Below, in pieces: positions 18,960 through 27,655 of a stretch of 48,882 nucleotides of DNA (position 1 is its first letter; the number at the start of each line of letters is the position of its first letter). The DNA is from Linderina pennispora (taxonomy: Eukaryota > Kickxellomycota > Kickxellomycetes > Kickxellales > Kickxellaceae). The stretch lies in NCBI RefSeq assembly GCF_002104995.1, contig NW_024468309.1, positions 1-48,882 on the forward strand, read 5' to 3'. The notes below the pieces were generated by a model. The model searched no databases. It saw only the letters and a program-made list of their open reading frames with translations, and was not told where the DNA came from. A program made the translations under genes and the position numbers.

Positions 18960-20234
18960 TTACTTGGGCTTGTGCGCGATGCTGAAGAATGTGCTGTACG
19001 TGTAGTGCAGCATGCTCTTGGAGTTGGCCGTGTACGTGGCCGGCACGTCATCCCTGAACTTGCTTTCGTCGAACACAAACCCGATCTCCTTCGCCAGTTG
19101 CACAAACTCGTCGCGCGTAAACTCAACCGATTCCTCGCCTTCGATGTTATCAAAGTGCCAGAGCAGCGGACCCAGGTTGATCCACACAGCACCAGGCTTC
19201 ATGGCATGCCACATGGTCTCGAGGTACTTGATCGCATTCTTGGCTGTATCCATGAAGAAGCAGGTGACGATAGCGTCCCAGCTCTCCCTTTCCTCGTCAT
19301 CGCCATACACCTCGATAAAGTCGCCAGCAGTCATCGAGAAGTCCGCCGTGTCCTTGTATGGCAGCTCGCTGGGCAGCACATCAGGGATGCGAACGGCCCG
19401 CATCTGATCGTTGACATTGGCCACGTTGGAGAACTGGTGCACAAAAGGGTAAATCGTAATCTCTTCGGGCTGCTCGACCTTGTTGAGAACAAAGTTGGAC
19501 GCAAACAGCATAAAGTACGAAAACTCGTTGCCCTGTGCACTGAATCCACGGCAGCAAATGTCGTAGGCAAGGCGGCCTAGCCCGGCACCTGGCACCAGCA
19601 CGTTGATTTTGCCACGCTCCTCAGGCCTAGTGTCAGCAAACTCGTCGTCAAGCGCCTGCATGATCGGACCATAGGTTGTCTCGCGCTCCGCCTTGCCTTC
19701 AACAGACCAGTCGCGCACAAACTGCTTCAGCGTGCTGATGACCTTATCCATGTGGTGGTCCTTGGCAGGCTTGCCGCTCGTGCGCTCCCGATATGCAAAG
19801 AACATCTTCAGGAACTCGCGCAGCTTATCGGGGTCCTCATTCGGATTGGGCATCGAACCGACAGTGTTTGCATACGTCAGGTTGAGAATGAACTTGTAGT
19901 TCTCGCGTAGCAGCTCCTCTGCCTTCTTGATCTTGTCGATGGTACCCAGAGATGACACAATCTTGCGGTGCTCCTCACTGAGCTCATCAATCGAGTGTAG
20001 GCGGCGGTAAATTGCGGTATTCAGCGAGTATGTTTTGTAGTACAGGAATGCAGCTACAACGTCGGTCATGGCCTGGGCCTCGGCCTGAGCATCTCTAGCC
20101 TCCTGGCTATCGAGGTCGCCGTGTCCGGTGCATGGCTGCCCGTCGTGCGTATGGCCATGCGAGTGCCCGTGGTCATGACTGTGCCCGCCGCAGGGCTCGC
20201 CGCCGTGAGTATGAGAGTGAGAGGTGTCGCCCAT
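18960..20234 (-). CDS. Carnosine N-methyltransferase family (N2227 domain), His-rich N-terminus
   Basis: A 424-residue SAM-dependent methyltransferase. The family (human CARNMT1, yeast YNL092W) methylates the histidine ring of carnosine to anserine and, in some members, protein His residues. The SAM-binding motif VLVPGAGLGRLAYD is at 213-225, followed by the family block NEFSYFMLFASNFVLN. The first 40 residues are unusual: 12 His in SHSHTHGG, HSHDHGHSHGHTHDG and similar runs, with two Cys, a metal-binding look not usual for this enzyme. The gene converges on LCB1 with about 100 bp between stops. Substrate in this fungus is unknown. Confidence 0.88.
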   Translation of the reverse strand: MGDTSHSHTHGGEPCGGHSHDHGHSHGHTHDGQPCTGHGDLDSQEARDAQAEAQAMTDVVAAFLYYKTYSLNTAIYRRLHSIDELSEEHRKIVSSLGTIDKIKKAEELLRENYKFILNLTYANTVGSMPNPNEDPDKLREFLKMFFAYRERTSGKPAKDHHMDKVISTLKQFVRDWSVEGKAERETTYGPIMQALDDEFADTRPEERGKINVLVPGAGLGRLAYDICCRGFSAQGNEFSYFMLFASNFVLNKVEQPEEITIYPFVHQFSNVANVNDQMRAVRIPDVLPSELPYKDTADFSMTAGDFIEVYGDDEERESWDAIVTCFFMDTAKNAIKYLETMWHAMKPGAVWINLGPLLWHFDNIEGEESVEFTRDEFVQLAKEIGFVFDESKFRDDVPATYTANSKSMLHYTYSTFFSIAHKPK

Positions 20235-20583
20235 GGTAATAGCTGGTTAAAAAAGTTGGGCAAGGAAGAAAATGCTAGCGGCCTATAATGCACGCAATCG
20301 CCGGCTCTTTTATACCCGAGTTTGCCCTTGATCACCAGCCGTTGGGCGATTTGGGACTGATATCAATGGTGGGTGAAGGGCGATTGACGCCCATGGAGTG
20401 ATGGTGAGAAGGAGCCCTTGGTGAATGCAAAGAAGCTGCGCATCAGCAATCCTGGACACCTCCCAAAATATGGCACTGCGCACATTATCAGTGACACACA
20501 TCTCTGGGTGTCTTATCGCTTCGCTGCTAAATATCTGGCACAGCTTTACACTTATCTATTGCCTCACATAGCCATCTACATCA

Positions 20584-20976
20584 ATGAAGCAGGCATCGGC
20601 AGCTGTCCAGGAGCTCATGCGCGATACAGCCCGCCTGTTCGACCAGGCAAAGAAAGTCAATACTCACATGGTGCAAATCGACGCATTCGTAAGCGGCAGC
20701 GAGACAGCAGAGCTGCTGAAGGGGCTGGAGGATGCCCGGGCCCAATACAAGGCATCGTGGCAGCGGGCACGCGAGCTTGCTGTTGCCCTTGATCCCGATA
20801 CTCCTGGTCCTCAGCTCGACAGCAGCGATTCGGCCGACCAGCGGAGCAAACTGCAAGAGGAGCGCGACCGCCTATACGCCGAGGCCGTGGACAAGTCGAA
20901 CCAGATACATAATCTCCTGGAGTGCGCCCGCCAGCTCCAGCTTACCTCGGCGCAGCTCCTGCAGGTTTCAAAGTGA
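20584..20976 (+). CDS. Small coiled-coil protein, possibly Mediator subunit 30-like
   Basis: A 130-residue, almost wholly helical protein with an N-terminal block (SAAVQELMRDTARLFDQAKK) and a C-terminal coiled coil (LYAEAVDKSNQIHNLLECA). The two-helix layout, length and the VQxxxxxTxxLF motif recall Mediator subunit MED30, which links the head and tail modules. Other short Mediator subunits have a similar look, so the name is a suggestion only. It is divergent from the methyltransferase gene, 349 bp apart. A single exon from the first ATG. Confidence 0.5.
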   Translation: MKQASAAVQELMRDTARLFDQAKKVNTHMVQIDAFVSGSETAELLKGLEDARAQYKASWQRARELAVALDPDTPGPQLDSSDSADQRSKLQEERDRLYAEAVDKSNQIHNLLECARQLQLTSAQLLQVSK

Positions 20977-21565
20977 GCAGCAGTGGCTGCTCCCAACATG
21001 GAATACGCAGTTACCAGAGTCTGGCCTGCCAATCGCGAACTCGCGGTGCTGCATACATGAATTTTCTCGCTTTGGCAATATAAAATGCACACCGGCGGCC
21101 ACTATGGAGGCTACGGGCAGGTGTAGGGCTGGGGGTGTCTTGTGCAGACAATGTGCGGCTCTTCGATTTATCCTTTTGGAGCGGGCAGTGGCGGCGTGCT
21201 GCTGCCGTTTTGCTGGGGGAGTTTACTTTACCCAAACATGTAGCAAGCAATTGTATAAAGAATTCTCTGTCTCCAGAACGGGGGTGTCCTTGGGTGAATG
21301 CTGCTGAGCCTAAGGATTTGAAACACAGATAATGGAGGACTAATATGAACCTCCTGGATTCAGTAAATAAATCTGAAGACCTCACCACTGTGAGCGGCAT
21401 GTTTGGGGGTTCTGCCGGGCTCTCACAGTCAGGAACAGCAGTCGGTCGCCGCCGATCTGTTGCGTATAAAAGCCGACCGAATTGGTGCCCAGGCAACTCC
21501 TCTCCTGCATCTCACCACCCCACACCCTCTGCACTCGTCCCTCAACTCAAAACCCACTGAAAACG
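20977..21565. other. Intergenic region upstream of the second Cys-rich microprotein
   Basis: No gene supported. It ends in the promoter and leader of the microprotein gene (TATA at 21465-21471). Confidence 0.45.
21465..21471 (+). promoter_or_regulatory. TATA box of the Cys-rich microprotein gene
   Basis: TATAAAA, 101 nt upstream of the ATG at 21566. A CT-rich leader with CACACCC follows, as in the repeat-arm paralog. Confidence 0.5.
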
Positions 21566-21649
21566 ATGAATTCGCTGCCGTCCTTTGTCCTCCACACCTG
21601 CGACCGCGAGTGCTCGTGCAGCCTGTGCAGCATCGGCGAAAAGTGCTGA
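21566..21649 (+). CDS. Cys-rich microprotein, metallothionein-like (paralog 2)
   Basis: A 27-residue peptide ending in TCDRECSCSLCSIGEKC. Cys spacing C-x3-C-x-C-x2-C-x5-C is identical to the repeat-arm peptide, while most other residues differ (Thr/Ser, Ala/Ser, Gly-Arg/Glu-Lys), as expected for a conserved coding product. The ATG sits in a good context (aaacgATG) after a TATA box and CT-rich leader. Micro-metallothionein is the best guess; binding of a particular metal is not shown. No signal peptide, so cytosolic. It lies about 1.9 kb from the right-arm copy. Confidence 0.65.
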   Translation: MNSLPSFVLHTCDRECSCSLCSIGEKC

Positions 21650-22341
21650 GATGTCAAGGGAACCCTGACTTCCGTCATCCTCTAACCATCCAGAACCAAG
21701 CCTGCTGTACGCCGATTGGCGCCTTTGGCTACCAAAACCCATCTGTTTATAGCCATCTCTTTGCACAATACATTTCTTAACAATCGATAATCGGCTGGAA
21801 ATGGCCATGGTATTTGGACTGCAGGCAACGAAGAGCGCGCAGCTATGGCGAGTGAAGCACAGGTGCTGCTGACCTCAGCCTATGAGCATCTCAAATATCC
21901 GCCGTGGAATTGCCAATCTGGGAGCGTGGTACGCACCTATTGTGAGGTGGAGCAGAGCCAAGGGGCGAGGCTGTTCAGCATAACCCATGGTGAGGGGTTA
22001 ACAGCTCGTCCTGTCTCGTATACTCGCAAGAATTAGTGCGCATGTAGTCTGTGTAGAGGATGCAGCAGGCGTCGATAAGGAGAAATGGCCAAATAGTGGT
22101 AGGATAGGAACAAAAGCATATGCAATAAAAGTTGCAACAACATTAGATAAGAAGTATTGGGATATGCTAGAGCATATAAGGTTAATGAAATCACAACAGA
22201 ACACGCCGACCACAGCACTAGATCATGGTCTAACATGTACTCACTTTGCATCGGTGACACAAATGATAACTGGTGTTGGTCAATCCACGTGCATGTGTCT
22301 TTGTTTCCAGGTGGTATATTTATACTCTAGTCAAGAGCTAT
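21650..22341 (+). other. Possible decayed coding remnant of foreign codon use (open frame 22002-22643)
   Basis: An open frame with no stop runs from about 22002 into the solo LTR. The part before the LTR reads like protein (for example HVVCVEDAAGVDKEKWPNSG, then LDKKYWDMLEHIRLMKS) and uses AT-rich codons (ata, tta, aaa) unlike neighbouring genes. No family is recognised. It may be a relic of a mobile element. The first ATG (22164) and the LTR portion do not define a gene. Confidence 0.3.
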
Positions 22342-22420
22342 GTAGAACGTGGCAAACAGCGATAAGTTCAGAGGCAGCTTCCAATTCATTTATGGATACG
22401 TTATTTTTCCGAGATATCAG
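22342..22420. repeat. Diverged homology outside the right arm
   Basis: About 80% identical by eye to the reverse complement of 6474-6550. It is separated from the identical right arm only by the solo LTR, so the ancestral duplicated block was continuous here before the LTR inserted. Confidence 0.6.
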
Positions 22421-22861
22421 TGTTATGCTCAACTCGGATGAGCATGAACATGACGAAGCCCACCTGCGAGATCAAGATCAAGATCAAGACCCGGGCCAAG
22501 ACAACGTCACACACGCACAAGGTTCCACTCGCAATATAAACACAAGTACACTGCCTCGTCTACGGAACAAGTCCGCCCTTTATGCTCCTCTTACGGATCC
22601 TAACACAGGAATTCCTATCGTATATGCTACACCTAAAGCGTAGCCAAGACACTCGTTGACTACTCCATATATATGGAGAAGTCAGACCGACAGGACAAGA
22701 CAAGAACAACAAGCCCCCGAATATTCCTTGACTCAGAACCTGTTTCCCAATATAACCCGTTACAATCCCGACCTTCTCTCCCCGACGTCTGAGCTCCGGT
22801 TCGAGCTCTTCCGACGCTAGCTCCTTTGCTAGCATATTATCACTCCCGCCGAGCGATAACA
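22421..22861. mobile_element. Solo LTR (441 bp) upstream of tRNA-Asn
   Basis: The element has ends TGTTAT...ATAACA, a perfect short terminal inversion with TG/CA termini typical of LTRs. The flank TCAG is duplicated (22417-22420 and 22862-22865; ATCAG if the last A is shared). The left copy of the locus is uninterrupted at the same place (6470-6473), which proves an insertion. No internal gag/pol sequence is present, so it is a solo LTR left by recombination. Internally it has a gatcaa microsatellite (about 22471-22490) and a catatatatgg TATA-like run. It lies 27 bp 5' of the mature tRNA-Asn end, the kind of site chosen by Ty3-type retrotransposons. Confidence 0.85.
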
Positions 22862-22888
22862 TCAGAAATTGGCTTTGGTGCCAGGTCT

Positions 22889-22962
22889 GCTTTCGTGGCG
22901 CAACTGGTTAGCGCGTCTGACTGTTAATCAGGAGGTTGATAGTTCGAGCCTATCCGAGAGCG
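22889..22962 (+). tRNA. tRNA-Asn (GTT), right copy
   Basis: Same cloverleaf as the left copy: acceptor GCTTTCG/CGAGAGC, anticodon GTT in loop CTGTTAA, T-loop TTCGAGC. A T5 terminator follows (22966-22970). The upstream 27 bp precede a solo LTR, so the 5' context differs from the left copy; internal A and B boxes are intact. Confidence 0.95.
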
Positions 22963-23430
22963 ATCTTTTTGCCTCCACTACCACTCTTCTTCTTTTCTTC
23001 TTTTTTTGCTTGGGGCTGTGCTGTAAGCCGTTCTTTGTTGGCTCGTTTGTTTGCTGGGCGTCCCACCTCACACATGCACATACGCACACACGCACCCGCC
23101 TGCAGCTATTTATCCAGCCCCTTGATACCGCCTTTGTTTCTCTTTTTGTTACCATTCGTCATTCACAGTGTCCGAAGCAGCTCAGCCCAACGGAAAAACC
23201 GCCGCACGCCTCCAGATAGAGTTGCGTTGCTAATTTAGCCTTTTTGGGAACGGCCCGCAACATCCGGCGTGGCGCTGCTGCTTGCAAATCACGCCAGTTG
23301 TTGCCGATGCTGTCGAAAACAGGTAAATAGGGGCTGCTGGTTTGGGGTAACGGCGGCATGCTGCTTGCATTAGGTTTAATATGAAGCGACGCAGCCCGGC
23401 TCTGGTTTCTGCATGCCGACCAGTCTTTGC

Positions 23431-23437
23431 TATAAAT
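23431..23437 (+). promoter_or_regulatory. TATA-like box for the Cys-rich microprotein gene (right arm)
   Basis: TATAAAT, 106 nt upstream of the ATG at 23537. A leader with CACACCC and pyrimidine-rich DNA follows. Confidence 0.45.
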
Positions 23438-23536
23438 CCACCGGCTCCCCGGTATCAGCTGGTCTTCTGGCTCTTTATACAGCTCCTGCACACCCCTCGT
23501 CTCCCTCCAGTTCCAGCGCTCGATCTGCCTGTCAAG

Positions 23537-23623
23537 ATGCTCGCACCGACCACCAACACTGCTCTTGTCCTCTGCGACCGCGAGTGCACATGCGCCTTAT
23601 GCCTCAGTGGCCGTGGGTGCTAA
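23537..23623 (+). CDS. Cys-rich microprotein, metallothionein-like (right copy)
   Basis: Identical to the left-arm peptide (28 residues, ending CDRECTCALCLSGRGC). It lies on the same strand as the tRNA-Asn before it and the P450 after it. An identical duplicate raises gene dosage, a known route to metal tolerance for metallothionein genes, but a metal role here is inferred only from Cys spacing. The start was chosen by paralog length, as for the left copy. Confidence 0.65.
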   Translation: MLAPTTNTALVLCDRECTCALCLSGRGC

Positions 23624-24286
23624 CCATCGCATCCACCGTCTCTGCATCGCACATGTACATATCACACATACCGACTCGATCTACCGGCTCCTTCTCCTCC
23701 CGACACCTAGTTTCGCCAACCACCAAAAGCACGCAGCACGTGCATTCAAAAGGGCATGCATTCTCCAAGCTGCCATCCGCATATTTCTTCACCCCAGCCC
23801 ATGTCAAATAAATTATGATATACCCACCCATTTGTGAGGGGCCGCTTGCCGCATTGCTGTCCACATGCAGTTGATTGCTGTATGCACTTTTCCATCATCC
23901 TTACACCCTGAGGCAGATCTAGTAATCACACTTGCTTGTCTAGCCCACCAAATAATTCAGGTTTTTGTGATGTAGAGCGCCAACAATGCACGCCACTTCC
24001 TATTCAGCCACTACAAACGACAATTGTCTCGAGGACCTGTGGGAAACATTCCAACAAACTCCAATAGTGGGAACAGCATAGGGCTGCATGGCTTGTCCAG
24101 GCGGAGATTCAGCAATTATTATTCTTGCACTCGAGCGGGAATACTGTATTGTGGTTTGTACGCGCCCTCCTGTGCTTTCACGCTGTCACTGTTGCTCCAC
24201 GGTATGTCGGACCTTCCCTTAAATCTGTGGCCGATGGGGGTGGGCACCTGTATCTCTATTTTTACTTTTCACCTTGGTCATTTCCG

Positions 24287-25876
24287 ATGCCTCTTTCAAT
24301 GTCTCTTCTAAGCGCTCTTCAGGACCTTGGATGGAAGGAGATGTGTGCATCTCTTTACAGTTCGATAACGCCCACCCACCTACTAGCTGCTGCCGCTGCT
24401 CTAGTTGGGTACAAGCTAGTTTATGCCCTCTGTCTCTCGCCTCTCCGCAACATCCCTGGACCCTTTTTCGCCCGGCTATCAAATATTCGACTGGGGTATA
24501 TTGGTATGTCAGGAAAGATGAGCAAATACGCGATGCACGACTACGAAAAGTACGGCGACCTTTATGTGTGCGGACCGAATGCCGTATCTCTGTCGAATCT
24601 CGCGGACCTGAAGTCAGCCCTAAGCACCCACGCCTTTGCTAAGCCCGAGTTTTACCACGCATTCCACTTGTTCGGAATCGAAAACATTCTCAGCTCCAGC
24701 AACGCAGACCTTGTTGGCATTCGTAAACGTCAAGTCGGGCCCTTCTTCAACCTGGGGTATCTGCAAAATATGGAGCCGACGATTCTGAAAGCCGGGTACC
24801 AGGCACTCAAGGAGAAATGGGACGCACAGATTGAAGCCGAGGCTAAAGGGAATATCGAAATCAACTACAGCATGTCATATATGCTCACAACACTCGACGT
24901 AATCGGCGCCCTCATGTGTGGTCAAGAGTTGGAGTGCATTAAAACCGACAATGTTGTCCCGATTAAATGGGTCCAAGACTCGATGATGCTGCATATGCAC
25001 AAGGCGGTGTTTCCGATACTCAAGGCGTTCCCCTTTTCGCTACTGGTGCGTGGATTGGAGGATAGCTTTGGAAGAGCTACGCGGGCTGTTAGGCGTCTGA
25101 TAAACAGGCGTCGCGCGATACTCGAGAGCGGAGCAGAGAAGCCGGTGGACCTTCTCCAGGCATTCCTTGACGCCGAAGACCCGCATTCCAAGATCCGGAT
25201 GAGCGAAACCGAAATCCAGGTTGAGAGCATGCTGATGCTGGGTGCTGGCATCGACACTACAGCGAACACGCTTGCTTGGACAACCCATTTGCTTATGTTG
25301 CACCCTGATATCTACAGGAGAGCTGTGGACGAGATTCGCAGCCAGTTCGACTCCGACCATCTCATTACCTACGCTGATGCCAGGGAGAAGCTGCCGTTCA
25401 CCGAGGCATGTATTTACGAGTCGCTGCGCCTGTGCCCGGTGATCGGTGGGCAGTTGCCGCGCTCTGTTCCTTCTGGTGGGGTGACGTTCCAGGGCCATTA
25501 CTTGCCAGGCGGCACCGAGCTCCACATAAACTTCCGAGGTGCGGCAATGAACAAGGATATGTGGCCTGAGCCATACAAGTACAACCCCGACAGGTTCGTC
25601 GGCAACAGCGAGGCAAGGCGCAACTTCTTTGCCTTCAGCTCTGGCGTCCGAGTATGCACTGGCCGGAACCTCTCTTGGATGGAGATGCTGACTATCTTTG
25701 CCAACATGCTTAAGGACTACGACTGGTCGCTACCTGATGATTACACCCATCTAGGGCCAAAGGTCCTCGATGAGCGCGGGTACCCGAAGAAGATGGAGAG
25801 CAGGCACTTTATCATCACTGCGTCAGCTAACCCGGAGCGTGACTGCCGTCTTGTTATCAAGAAGCACGTTGAATGA
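24287..25876 (+). CDS. Cytochrome P450 monooxygenase (right copy)
   Basis: Identical in predicted protein (529 residues) to the left-arm P450: N-terminal anchor, NIPGPF hinge, I-helix GAGIDTT, ExxR in YESLRL, haem loop FSSGVRVCTGRNL. It converges on a different P450 (26099-27655), with about 220 bp between stops. The two P450s share the same general layout but differ widely in sequence, so the tail-to-tail pair is not a recent duplication. Confidence 0.93.
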   Translation: MPLSMSLLSALQDLGWKEMCASLYSSITPTHLLAAAAALVGYKLVYALCLSPLRNIPGPFFARLSNIRLGYIGMSGKMSKYAMHDYEKYGDLYVCGPNAVSLSNLADLKSALSTHAFAKPEFYHAFHLFGIENILSSSNADLVGIRKRQVGPFFNLGYLQNMEPTILKAGYQALKEKWDAQIEAEAKGNIEINYSMSYMLTTLDVIGALMCGQELECIKTDNVVPIKWVQDSMMLHMHKAVFPILKAFPFSLLVRGLEDSFGRATRAVRRLINRRRAILESGAEKPVDLLQAFLDAEDPHSKIRMSETEIQVESMLMLGAGIDTTANTLAWTTHLLMLHPDIYRRAVDEIRSQFDSDHLITYADAREKLPFTEACIYESLRLCPVIGGQLPRSVPSGGVTFQGHYLPGGTELHINFRGAAMNKDMWPEPYKYNPDRFVGNSEARRNFFAFSSGVRVCTGRNLSWMEMLTIFANMLKDYDWSLPDDYTHLGPKVLDERGYPKKMESRHFIITASANPERDCRLVIKKHVE

Positions 25877-26098
25877 TTACCGATAGTTGTGTTGGCATTA
25901 GACCGCCTTCACCGCCTTGTGCCACCATGCTCAAGATTGTACACACACTTAAAAGGGCCCAGGCGCCCAACAGTCTACTTTCTCAGTTGATTTTACAGGT
26001 ATTTTTCTTCATATATGCCAATAAACACATTTGTCTGTTTGTTGACAAGTTGAATATATCTTAAGACTGAAATTGTGCTTGTAGGCTAACTCCACTTC

Positions 26099-27655
26099 TT
26101 AAGCCAACGAAATGTTAATTAAACAGTTAACCTTAGGATTCTCTGGCCCATACACGCCATCGGATTTGCCTGGGATTGTAATCGGCGCTCCACGCTCGTC
26201 CTTTCTGTGTGGGCCATACGGGGAATCGCTGGGTAGAGATATGTTGTAGCGACGTATAATGTTTGCCAGAGTCGTGTACATCTCAACCAGGGCAAGATTC
26301 CTTCCAGGACATATGCGTACGCCAGTGCTAAACGTAAGAACACTCTTTGCATTCTCGTCAGCATCCTTTCCTAGGAAGCGCTCTGGATCAAACGTACCTG
26401 GATGCTTCCACACACTGGTGTTGTGGTGACATGCTGCAAACGTGAGTGCGATATGCGTACCATGTGGCATGAAGTATCCTTGTATCGTAGCGCCATCACG
26501 AGGCAGAGCACGTGGTGTTAGTCCCGATGAAACCGACGTCAGGCGCATCGACTCTTGCAAAACAGCTGAAAGGTAAGGTAGCTTGGACTTGGCCTCTCCA
26601 AACAGAATTGGCTTGGCTTTGTCAGGGAATTGGGAGCGGACCTCATCAGTCACCCGCCGATACACATGCGGGTTATTGAGCATGTGCATGATGGTCCAGG
26701 ATAGAGTTGTGGCAGTAGTGTCGGTACCGGCAACAAGCATGGTTATAAGCTCCGACAAGAGCTGTGTCTCTGTAAGCTTGTCACCGGTAACAGGATCGAC
26801 TGCATCTATAAACTTTTGCATGATGTCAATACGTGGTGGGATGCCAGTCTCAGATATCAGTTGCCTGCGTGCTGCTATCGCATTGCGGATGATGCGGATC
26901 AGATTGTATCGTGACCTCTTTAGTTTGGGATATAGCCACGGAATGTGTCGGACGATGGGGAATATGCGGACAACGTTTTTGAATCGAAATATGTCTTTGA
27001 ACCAGTCAATAACCTCTGTGTTGCCGGTCTCCAAGATATCGAACGAACGTCCAAATGCCAGTAGGCCGATTGTATCAAACGTCATGTAGTGAAACATGTA
27101 GAAGTAGTTAATGCAGGCTGTTTTCCCATTGCGCTCGATGGCGGCATCCCAAGCTCTCATGAGTGATTTCACACCCACTTCCATGGTTACATCCTCGATA
27201 TCTCTCAGACTAGCCATTGAGAAGGCCCCTCCCAGCTGACGACGCCTAGTTTTGTTAAGCTCTGGATCTGCGGTGCTGAACATGTTGATGTCGATGACCT
27301 TGCCCTTTTCGTAGAGCGGTGATTTTGGGAATGCGTGTGTTGCAAGTACCAGGCGTGTGTCTGATGGGTTGGAAAGAGACACCTGGTTAATTCCAATGCG
27401 AACTACCTCGCCATATTGATCGTGCAGCTTGCAAGAGTAGCTATGTATCTGGCCAGTAAACAGATGGTAAACAAAAGGCAGGTTGGTGAACTTGTTTATA
27501 AACGGACCAGGGATATGAGCAAGGGGAGAGAAGAGTGCATACTGGATGGTTCGTGCCACGTATGCTACAACAACGAGCGAAATGGCAAGGGAGAGATAAG
27601 GTAGCCCCCAAAGATAAGAGAATTTGTCTGCGAAGGACTGAGCTAATGCTGCCAT
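26099..27655 (-). CDS. Cytochrome P450 monooxygenase, second type
   Basis: A 518-residue P450 with an N-terminal membrane anchor (about residues 18-40), the hinge HIPGPF, I-helix VAGTDTTATT, ExxR in LQESMRL, FDPERF, and the haem loop FSTGVRICPGRNLA with Cys near 449. The ATG at 27655 (MAALAQSF) gives the usual P450 N-terminus; an upstream in-frame extension adds a Cys/Arg-rich leader and is less likely. The substrate is unknown. Its neighbours are another P450 and a short-chain dehydrogenase, so a small oxidative cluster is possible. Confidence 0.92.
   Translation of the reverse strand: MAALAQSFADKFSYLWGLPYLSLAISLVVVAYVARTIQYALFSPLAHIPGPFINKFTNLPFVYHLFTGQIHSYSCKLHDQYGEVVRIGINQVSLSNPSDTRLVLATHAFPKSPLYEKGKVIDINMFSTADPELNKTRRRQLGGAFSMASLRDIEDVTMEVGVKSLMRAWDAAIERNGKTACINYFYMFHYMTFDTIGLLAFGRSFDILETGNTEVIDWFKDIFRFKNVVRIFPIVRHIPWLYPKLKRSRYNLIRIIRNAIAARRQLISETGIPPRIDIMQKFIDAVDPVTGDKLTETQLLSELITMLVAGTDTTATTLSWTIMHMLNNPHVYRRVTDEVRSQFPDKAKPILFGEAKSKLPYLSAVLQESMRLTSVSSGLTPRALPRDGATIQGYFMPHGTHIALTFAACHHNTSVWKHPGTFDPERFLGKDADENAKSVLTFSTGVRICPGRNLALVEMYTTLANIIRRYNISLPSDSPYGPHRKDERGAPITIPGKSDGVYGPENPKVNCLINISLA

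Larger units (their letters stand above)
22862..25879 (+). repeat. Right arm of the 3,018-bp inverted repeat
   Basis: The inverted partner of 3456-6473, with the same length and gene content. Identity starts abruptly at the 3' edge of the solo LTR and ends three bases past the P450 stop. Two mismatches lie at the inner edge, near 22877-22880. Confidence 0.95.

Noticed and set aside
22164-22643. 159-codon open frame as a gene
   Set aside because: Its second half is the solo LTR (22421-22861) and its first half is only a fragment of a longer, start-less frame.
22421-22861. Intact retrotransposon
   Set aside because: No gag, protease, reverse transcriptase or integrase sequence and only one LTR, so a solo LTR.
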